Part shown: one piece after another, positions 1 through 4,383 of the stretch | Position numbering within the stretch: position 1 is the first letter of the stretch | Layout: every line of letters starts with the position of its first letter | NCBI GenBank assembly: GCA_007135435.1 | Contig: SLIW01000522.1 | Coordinates: 1-7,210, forward strand | Direction of reading: 5' to 3' | Source of the DNA: Natronomonas sp. | GTDB taxonomy: Archaea; Halobacteriota; Halobacteria; Halobacteriales; Haloarculaceae | DNA: 7,210 nt | Notes under the pieces: model-generated | The model's input: the letters and a program-made list of their open reading frames with translations, nothing else | The model's database searches: none | Told to the model about the DNA's origin: nothing | Program-made: the position numbers and the translations under genes

Positions 1-167
1 AGCCCCCGGAGCCGCCCATCGAGCGGTCGGGCGTCGCCGGCAACCTCGTGGAGTTCGTCGAGATGAGCGGCTACCTGACCCGGTCGCTCGTCTACCGGTG
101 TCGCCTCCTGGCCTACCGGCTCCGGAACCGGGGTCGTGAAGACCCCGAGCGGCCCACCGACGCGTAG
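1..167 (+). CDS. 3' end of an unidentified gene (partial)
   Basis: Reading from base 3, 54 sense codons run without interruption to a TAG at 165-167. Nearly every codon ends in G or C (exceptions are tgt, ggt, cgt and gaa), which matches genuine haloarchaeal coding sequence and is the main support. The visible C-terminus begins PPEPPIERSG, continues through a moderately hydrophobic stretch (NLVEFVEMSGYLTRSLVYRC), then an Arg-rich segment (RLLAYRLRNRG) and a short polar tail ending PTDA. The Arg-rich amphipathic end could lie along a membrane or bind nucleic acid, but no family is recognisable from this fragment and I assign no function. It converges on the membrane-protein gene at 321-755. 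The start lies outside the window. Confidence 0.6.
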   Translation, partial: PPEPPIERSGVAGNLVEFVEMSGYLTRSLVYRCRLLAYRLRNRGREDPERPTDA

Positions 168-320
168 AGACGTGCGGACCGACGCGGTGTCGTCAGGTTC
201 CCATGGAGCGACCGGTCAGCAGCGGGTAGTGCCACGTCGGTTCGACACCACGAGTCGACCACGTCCCTTCCGTCACGTATTGAGAAACTTCGAGGGACGC
301 CCGGCGCGCCGGGTGTCGAT
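168..320. other. Convergent intergenic gap
   Basis: This 153-bp stretch separates the 3' ends of two converging genes. Open frames across it are short and have no support. It includes slightly AT-richer sequence around 276-291 (cgtattgagaaacttc), which could help transcription stop, and a perfect GC palindrome at 300-313, described separately. No RNA gene or promoter is apparent. Confidence 0.5.
300..313. repeat. 14-bp GC palindrome after the membrane-protein gene
   Basis: The sequence cccggcgcgccggg is its own reverse complement. It starts 7 bp beyond the stop codon of the minus-strand gene at 321-755. In that gene's transcript it could form a short stem, followed about 15 nt later by a weak U-rich stretch (aagtttctc). 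Archaeal termination depends mainly on U-tracts, so a terminator role is only possible. Short GC palindromes also occur by chance in sequence this GC-rich. Confidence 0.3.
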
Positions 321-755
321 CTAGAGAGATTCCGGTTGCCCGGAGGCGAACTCCCGCCAGTGGCGGAGCGCCCAGTAGCCGAGGCCGGTCGCGATCAGGG
401 CGGCGGCGAAGAAGTACAGCACCAGCCGGGAGTCGAGGACGACCCTTGGGTTCGACACGGCGTAGCGGAACCCCTCGACGCCGAGGAAGAACAGGATCAA
501 CGAGGCGACCCCGACGGCGGTCGCCGAGACGATGATCGTCTTGCCGTCGAGATTGTTCAGCTCGAGGAGGACGATCGTCCCGACGAACATGCCGGCGGCG
601 ATCACGAGGTACCACGGCAGCCGATCCTCGAAGCCGGTGATCTCGCCGGCGGCGAACGCGATGAGACCGACGGACCCGGAGGTCAACAGGACCGTGCAGG
701 CGGCGATGAGGACCCCGATTCGGAGGATGACCCGCTGCGTCTCGTCCAGCGCCAT
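321..755 (-). CDS. Small four-helix integral membrane protein, hypothetical
   Basis: This 144-residue protein of unknown function is predicted to sit in the cytoplasmic membrane. Four hydrophobic segments are visible, at about residues 10-36, 46-66, 72-93 and 110-131. They are separated by short acidic or polar loops such as GEITGFEDRLP, ELNNLDGKT and VSNPRVVLDSR. The N-terminus (MALDETQRVILR) is short and charged, and the tail (RHWREFASGQPESL) is polar. No catalytic motif or signal-peptidase site is visible. It lies 121 bp downstream of the orc gene on the same strand, but a weak TATA-like element at 780-790 suggests its own leaderless transcript starting at or next to the ATG. It converges on the partial gene at the left edge. 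No family is recognised, and nothing shows a link to the replication genes beyond position. Confidence 0.8.
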   Translation of the reverse strand: MALDETQRVILRIGVLIAACTVLLTSGSVGLIAFAAGEITGFEDRLPWYLVIAAGMFVGTIVLLELNNLDGKTIIVSATAVGVASLILFFLGVEGFRYAVSNPRVVLDSRLVLYFFAAALIATGLGYWALRHWREFASGQPESL

Positions 756-779
756 GGCTCTTGGTCCGGGGCATCCCGC

Positions 780-790
780 AAAAGCGTATT
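780..790 (-). promoter_or_regulatory. Weak TATA-like element for the membrane-protein gene
   Basis: On the minus strand this reads aatacgctttt, the AT-richest stretch in the gap, and is centred about 30 nt before the ATG at 755. That spacing would place the transcript start at or within a few bases of the ATG, as is usual for haloarchaeal leaderless mRNAs. The match to a consensus TATA box is poor. Confidence 0.35.
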
Positions 791-816
791 GGACGCCACA
801 CGTTCGGATGGAACGC

Positions 817-870
817 GTGGTGGTCGTGCCGACCGTGGTGGACGTGCCGATCGTGGTGATCGTGCCGACG
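817..870. repeat. Three tandem 18-bp repeats
   Basis: Three adjacent 18-bp units share the pattern gtggtgNNcgtgccgaNN on the plus strand: units at 817-834, 835-852 and 853-870, differing at only a few positions. They fill the gap between the orc stop codon (877) and the promoter region of the membrane-protein gene. The unit length is a multiple of three, but no supported reading frame uses it. The array could be a slippage product or part of a 3' untranslated region. Confidence 0.7.
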
Positions 871-876
871 ACCGCC

Positions 877-1875
877 TCACTCCACCGGGTGGTACACCCG
901 GCTTCGCCCCTCGCCGCTCGCCGCGACGAGGTTGTACCGGCGGAGCTTCGAGAGGTAGTTCCGGCAGGTCCGCTCGGTCCGGGGCTCGTCGACGGCTCGC
1001 TCGTAGCGGTCGTACAGCGTGCCCGGCGCGATCTCGCCGGCGTCGCAGATCAGGCTGTAGAGGACCCGCTGGTGCGAGGTGAGCCGCTCGACGTTCTTCT
1101 GGCGGATCTGGGCGCGAGCCTCGGGGATCGCGCGCTCGACCAGCTCGTCGGTGATGGCGTCGGCCTCGCTCCGCTCGGCGTGTCTGGCGGCCGACCGGAG
1201 GATGCCGATGGCGTCGCGGGCGTTCCCGGCGGCGGCGTCGGCGATGGTCTCGAGCTGTGCCTCGGTGACGCAGTCGGGGTCGAGCCCCCAGCGCACCCGG
1301 TCGGCGAGGATCGAGACGAGCTCGTCGTTCGTGTACGCGTCGAACCGGACGGTCTCGCAGCTCCGCAGCCGCGACTGGAGCCGTTCGTCGAGCGTCCGAA
1401 GGACGTCCTCGGTCCGGTTCGCGATGAGGACGGTCGTGATCTGGGGGATCCCGTAGAGCTCGCGGAGGACGTCGCGGTTCTCGAGCTGGTCGACCTCGTC
1501 GAGGACGACCACGTAGGGATCCTCGAGGTCCTCCAGTCGCTGGAGCATCTCGTCGTGGGGCGTCGACCGGTGGATGTCGTAGGTCGTCCCGACGCCCTCG
1601 AGGACCTTGTAGAGGACGCGGAAGCGGTTGGAGTGCTGCCAGCAGTCGACGTAGTGGGTGTCGACCCCCAGGAGGCGCTCCTCGAGGCGGTCGAGCGAGT
1701 AGCGCGCGATGCAGGTCTTGCCGGCGCCCGAGGGCCCCACCAGGAAGGCGTCCTGGGGCTTGTCGCCCTCGACGACGGGCTCGAGCGCCGCGGCGAGCCG
1801 GTTCATCTGGGCGTGGCGGTGGACCACCTCCTTCGGCAGGAAGTCGTCCTGCAGCACCCGCGCGTCCCGGATCAT
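877..1875 (-). CDS. orc1: Orc1/Cdc6-family AAA+ replication initiator-like ATPase
   Basis: Orc1/Cdc6 proteins bind replication origins, hydrolyse ATP and recruit the MCM helicase. This one has 332 residues. The N-terminus (MIRDARVLQDDFLPKEVVHR) has the usual family form. Walker A is GPSGAGKT (47-54), Walker B is VVVLDEVDQL (122-131, D126 and E127), sensor 1 is in LIANRTED (N153), a likely arginine finger lies in LQSRL (R169), and sensor 2 is GNARDAIGILR (R220). A C-terminal winged-helix region (about 262-330) has paired basic residues (SKLRRYNL) suited to DNA contact. It is shorter than typical archaeal Orc1 proteins (roughly 380-420 residues, from memory), so I infer an accessory paralogue rather than the main initiator. 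The ATG at 1875 is preferred over an in-frame start at 1965 because a TATA box lies 27 nt upstream and the extra 30 residues look unlike the family. Confidence 0.9.
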   Translation of the reverse strand: MIRDARVLQDDFLPKEVVHRHAQMNRLAAALEPVVEGDKPQDAFLVGPSGAGKTCIARYSLDRLEERLLGVDTHYVDCWQHSNRFRVLYKVLEGVGTTYDIHRSTPHDEMLQRLEDLEDPYVVVLDEVDQLENRDVLRELYGIPQITTVLIANRTEDVLRTLDERLQSRLRSCETVRFDAYTNDELVSILADRVRWGLDPDCVTEAQLETIADAAAGNARDAIGILRSAARHAERSEADAITDELVERAIPEARAQIRQKNVERLTSHQRVLYSLICDAGEIAPGTLYDRYERAVDEPRTERTCRNYLSKLRRYNLVAASGEGRSRVYHPVE

Positions 1876-1898
1876 GTGACCAGGTACTCGGGCGAACC

Positions 1899-1905
1899 GT
1901 ATAAG
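1899..1905 (-). promoter_or_regulatory. TATA box of the orc gene (leaderless start)
   Basis: The minus strand reads cttatac, centred 27 nt before the ATG at 1875. This is the spacing at which haloarchaeal transcription begins at or next to the start codon, and it decides the choice of start. The surrounding sequence is GC-rich, so the AT-rich box stands out. No Shine-Dalgarno sequence is needed or seen. Confidence 0.65.
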
Positions 1906-1933
1906 CGGAACTGTGTGATTTCCGGGTTTCCGG
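1906..1933 (-). promoter_or_regulatory. Three CGGAA motifs abutting the orc TATA box
   Basis: Immediately upstream of the TATA box the minus strand carries ccggaaac and ccggaaat in direct repeat (8-bp period, plus-strand 1918-1933), then an inverted copy, gttccg (plus-strand 1906-1911). The middle and last copies form an inverted pair, cggaa-9 nt-ttccg. This position would let a bound protein affect TFB/TBP loading. GGAAAC-like half-sites resemble the core of archaeal origin recognition boxes, so autoregulation by Orc is possible but unproven. Confidence 0.35.
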
Positions 1934-1942
1934 ACTCGGCAA

Positions 1943-1956
1943 CGCCACCGGTGGCG
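1943..1956. repeat. Perfect 14-bp palindrome between helicase and orc genes
   Basis: The sequence cgccaccggtggcg is identical to its reverse complement. It lies 3 bp from the left end of the 13-bp array, in the 164-bp gap between the helicase stop and the orc start, about 40 bp upstream of the orc TATA box. It could be a dimeric regulator's operator or a stem in the helicase 3' untranslated region. The sequence alone does not say which. Confidence 0.5.
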
Positions 1957-1959
1957 GCC

Positions 1960-2050
1960 GATCACCCCGGCCGATCACCCCGGCCGCTCACCCCGGCCGA
2001 TCACCCCGGCCGATCACCCCGGCCGATCACCCCGGCCGCTCACCCCGGCC
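1960..2050. repeat. Seven tandem 13-bp repeats overlapping the helicase stop codon
   Basis: Seven contiguous copies begin at 1960, 1973, 1986, 1999, 2012, 2025 and 2038. Five read gatcaccccggcc. Copies 3 and 7 read gctcaccccggcc. There is no spacer, so this is not a CRISPR array. On the minus strand each unit carries GGGGTGA, so the array places TGA in all three frames. The copy at 2038-2050 encodes the last residues (RPG) and stop of the helicase, which suggests the array grew from the end of that gene. It is also just upstream of the orc promoter, where iteron-like sites would be plausible. Units contain GGCC and GATC. Confidence 0.9.
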
Positions 2051-4292
2051 GCGTCAGGTGGTCCCGCTCGACGAGGTGGTCGTAGAGGGCCTGGTAGACG
2101 TCCGCCGCGCTCTCCTCGGGCGCCTTCGTCGGCGCGCGCGTCCGGAGGGTGTCGAAGTTCCCGACCAGGACGCAGCGCTTGCGGGCCCGGGTCATGGCCA
2201 CGTTGAGCCGGCGGGGGCCCTCGTGGGGGAAGGTGAGGAAGCCGCTGTGGCCCTGCGGGTTCGACCGGACGAACGAGACGACGATGGCCTCGCGCTCGCT
2301 CCCCTGGAAGGCGTCGACGGTCGCGACCTCGACGTCGTCGGGGCCGAGGCCGTCGAGACCAGCGAGCGCCGCGCGGACCTTCCCGACCTGCCCGGAGTAC
2401 GGCGTGATGACGCCGACGTCGGCGGGGATGACGCCGGCCTCGAGGAGCGTCTCGACCTCGTCGGCGACGACCGCGGCCTCCCGTTCGTTGAAGTAGGACC
2501 CCGAGGGCGTCTGGCGCTCGGCGCCCTCGACGTGGCGGGCCGCCAGCGGCGGGAGCGACCCGACGGTCCAGCGGCGGTTCTCCGTGCCGTGGAGCAGGGC
2601 GCCGTCGTAGAACGCCTCGTCGGGGAACGCCGCGATGGCCTCGTTCATCCGGTACTGGGTCCGGAGGGTGGTCACGATGTCCTCGCCGTAGCGCTCGAGG
2701 AGGTGCTCGAACAGCGAGATCGCCATCTCCTCGTCGTCGTGGTGCTCGCTCGAGTGGTACGGCGGGAGCTGTCGGTGGTCGCCGGCGAAGACCGCCCGCT
2801 TCGCGGGGACCAGCGGGATGAGCGTGTCGGGGATCGACGCCTGGGTGGCCTCGTCGACGACCGCGAGGTCGAAGATATTTTCGCCGAAGCGGTGGGCGCC
2901 GCTCATCGTCGCACAGACGACGTCCGACTGGTAGAGGTCCTCCCCGGCGTACCGCTCGTCGACCAGGTCGTTCGTAGTGTTCGTCCCCACGCGCGCGGCC
3001 GTGACCTCCCCCGCCTCGACGAGGCCGTGGATGGACGCGGGGTCGGCCTGGTCGGCCGTGCTGTCGCCGACCAGGAGGTTGTCGACCGCCTGGTTCGAGT
3101 GGGCGACCGCGAGCACGCGGCGGTCGTCCGCGCAGGCAGCCTTCACGATCTCCACGAGCGTCCGGGTCTTGCCCGTCCCCGGCGGCCCGTGGATGCAACA
3201 GACGTCGGTCGACCGCAGCGCGTCGTGGGCCGCCCCGTACTGGAACTTGTTGAGCCGCGACTTCGAGACGGGGAGGTCGACGCCGTCCTCGAAGCCGAGC
3301 GTCGCCGCGCCGGTGAGCCAGCCGCGCTTGCGCTCGTCGGCGGCGATCGTCCGGAGCGCGTCGCGCTTGCGCCGGTAGGGCACGGGGTTGAGCAGCTCCG
3401 CGACGACGAAGCGGTGGTCCGTCTCCAGCTCGAACGCCGACAGCTCGGGGTTCTCCGGGCCGCGGTCCCAGTAGAACGACAGCTCCAGCTGCCGGCCCTC
3501 GATGCCGAGGACCTCCGCCTCGGCGGGGAACCCCGCCAGGCCGTCGAGCGAGCCAACGAGCACCTCGGAGCCGGGGTAGATCCCGTAGTCGTCGGTGAGG
3601 TCGACCGGGCCGTCGACGGCCTCCGAGGGGATCCGCAGCCTGATCCGTTGCTGGCCGTACTCGTCGGCCTCGATCCCCGCGACGACCACCTCCGCGATCC
3701 CGTTGCGCCCCTCGAGGAACTGCCCGACGGGCAGCCGCTCGTAGTGCCGGCGGGTCTCCTCGCGCTCGGCCACCTCGTGGGCGGTGATCATCTCGCGGAG
3801 CTCCTCGATCAGCGACTCGCCGTCGTCGTCGAGCGGCGCCTCGCTCGTGACCGGCCCGTCGGGCCGCGGCGGCGCCGAGAAGGCCCCGCTGTCCGCGACG
3901 TAGGCGGGCTCGGCCGGCGGTTCGAACGACGGGTGCCAGTAGCGAATCCGCCAGGCGGGGTAGGTCCGCTCGAACCGGTCGACGGGGATCCGCGCGAGGT
4001 CGTCCCGCGAGAAGTCGTAGTAGACCACGCAGGGGACGACGTAGTCGGGGTAGTAGACGAGGAACTCGCCGGTGAGCTCGGCGGAGTCCGGCTCGTGTAG
4101 CGGCAGGACCACCTTGTCGTCGTCGAAGATGAAGCCCGCGTGGCGCGTGAACTGCGAGATGATCTCGTCGGTCGGCACCGGCTCGGCCAGCTGCCAGGCC
4201 CCCACGTGCTCGCGGATCTCCCGGTCGAAGACCGCCGGGCGGCGGTCGAGCCGGAGGAACGCCGACTGTACGGCGTCCAGCGCCACGTCCAT
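2040..4292 (-). CDS. SF1B DNA/RNA helicase, Upf1/IGHMBP2/Dna2-like
   Basis: This 750-residue ATP-dependent nucleic-acid helicase has a complete SF1 motif set. There is a Q-motif-like LNKFQYGAAHDAL (about 348-360), motif I GPPGTGKT (369-376), Ia AVAHSNQAVDNLL (395-407), II VVDEATQAS (478-486), III FAGDHRQLPP (502-511), IV LRTQYRM (543-549), V VDAFQGSE (659-666) and VI NVAMTRARKR (697-706). DEAT with QYRM and TRARKR fits the Upf1-like group. Residues about 185-310 look like a beta-rich 1B stalk. The first 165 residues match nothing I recognise, and there are no Dna2-like nuclease or cysteine-cluster motifs. ATG 4292 is chosen because a TATA box lies about 30 nt upstream; in-frame starts at 4310 (ATG) and 4340 (GTG) are too close to, or upstream of, that box. 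The stop lies inside the 13-bp array. Neighbouring polymerase and Orc genes suggest replication or repair. Confidence 0.9.
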   Translation of the reverse strand: MDVALDAVQSAFLRLDRRPAVFDREIREHVGAWQLAEPVPTDEIISQFTRHAGFIFDDDKVVLPLHEPDSAELTGEFLVYYPDYVVPCVVYYDFSRDDLARIPVDRFERTYPAWRIRYWHPSFEPPAEPAYVADSGAFSAPPRPDGPVTSEAPLDDDGESLIEELREMITAHEVAEREETRRHYERLPVGQFLEGRNGIAEVVVAGIEADEYGQQRIRLRIPSEAVDGPVDLTDDYGIYPGSEVLVGSLDGLAGFPAEAEVLGIEGRQLELSFYWDRGPENPELSAFELETDHRFVVAELLNPVPYRRKRDALRTIAADERKRGWLTGAATLGFEDGVDLPVSKSRLNKFQYGAAHDALRSTDVCCIHGPPGTGKTRTLVEIVKAACADDRRVLAVAHSNQAVDNLLVGDSTADQADPASIHGLVEAGEVTAARVGTNTTNDLVDERYAGEDLYQSDVVCATMSGAHRFGENIFDLAVVDEATQASIPDTLIPLVPAKRAVFAGDHRQLPPYHSSEHHDDEEMAISLFEHLLERYGEDIVTTLRTQYRMNEAIAAFPDEAFYDGALLHGTENRRWTVGSLPPLAARHVEGAERQTPSGSYFNEREAAVVADEVETLLEAGVIPADVGVITPYSGQVGKVRAALAGLDGLGPDDVEVATVDAFQGSEREAIVVSFVRSNPQGHSGFLTFPHEGPRRLNVAMTRARKRCVLVGNFDTLRTRAPTKAPEESAADVYQALYDHLVERDHLTRPG

Positions 4293-4316
4293 GTTGGCGG
4301 TCGTTGGCATCCGTCG

Positions 4317-4327
4317 CTTATGAATAC
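4317..4327 (-). promoter_or_regulatory. TATA box of the helicase gene
   Basis: The minus strand reads gtattcataag, the most AT-rich stretch in the 91-bp gap after polB, centred about 30 nt before the ATG at 4292. It supports an independent, probably leaderless, helicase transcript in addition to any read-through from polB. It also argues against the longer in-frame starts at 4310 and 4340. Confidence 0.5.
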
Positions 4328-4338
4328 GCGTCAGACGC
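4328..4338. promoter_or_regulatory. Interrupted palindrome next to the helicase TATA box
   Basis: The sequence gcgtcagacgc has 5-bp inverted arms around one base. It lies directly upstream of the helicase TATA box, where archaeal TFB-recognition or regulator sites occur. It is short enough to arise by chance in GC-rich DNA. Confidence 0.2.
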
Positions 4339-4383
4339 ACCGCTGACGTGCCGAGGACGAACCGCCGCCCCAGGTGACACTCG

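Noticed and set aside
1876..1965. N-terminal extension of the orc gene to an ATG at 1965
   Set aside because: The extension would begin upstream of the TATA box at 1899-1905 and add 30 residues unlike the family. The protein starting MIRDARVLQDDF matches the usual N-terminus.
1960..2050. CRISPR array
   Set aside because: Units are 13 bp, contiguous and without spacers, and there are no cas genes nearby.
1876..2050. Definite replication origin
   Set aside because: There is an orc gene and a repeat array, but no clear origin recognition box with paired TTCC/GGAA arms and G-tract, and no long AT-rich element. It is kept only as a hypothesis.
532..2085. Long plus-strand open frame (517 codons) opposite the orc gene
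   Set aside because: It is antisense to a well-supported Orc1/Cdc6 gene. Its product is a biased Val/Asp/Leu/Arg string with no motifs, as expected from the opposite strand of GC-rich coding DNA.
2014..3198. 394-codon minus-strand frame within the helicase
   Set aside because: It is an out-of-frame, Arg/Gly/Pro-rich shadow of the helicase ATPase region.
2058..4100. Long plus-strand open frame (680 codons) opposite the helicase
   Set aside because: The opposite strand encodes all SF1 helicase motifs. This frame is a low-complexity shadow without domains.
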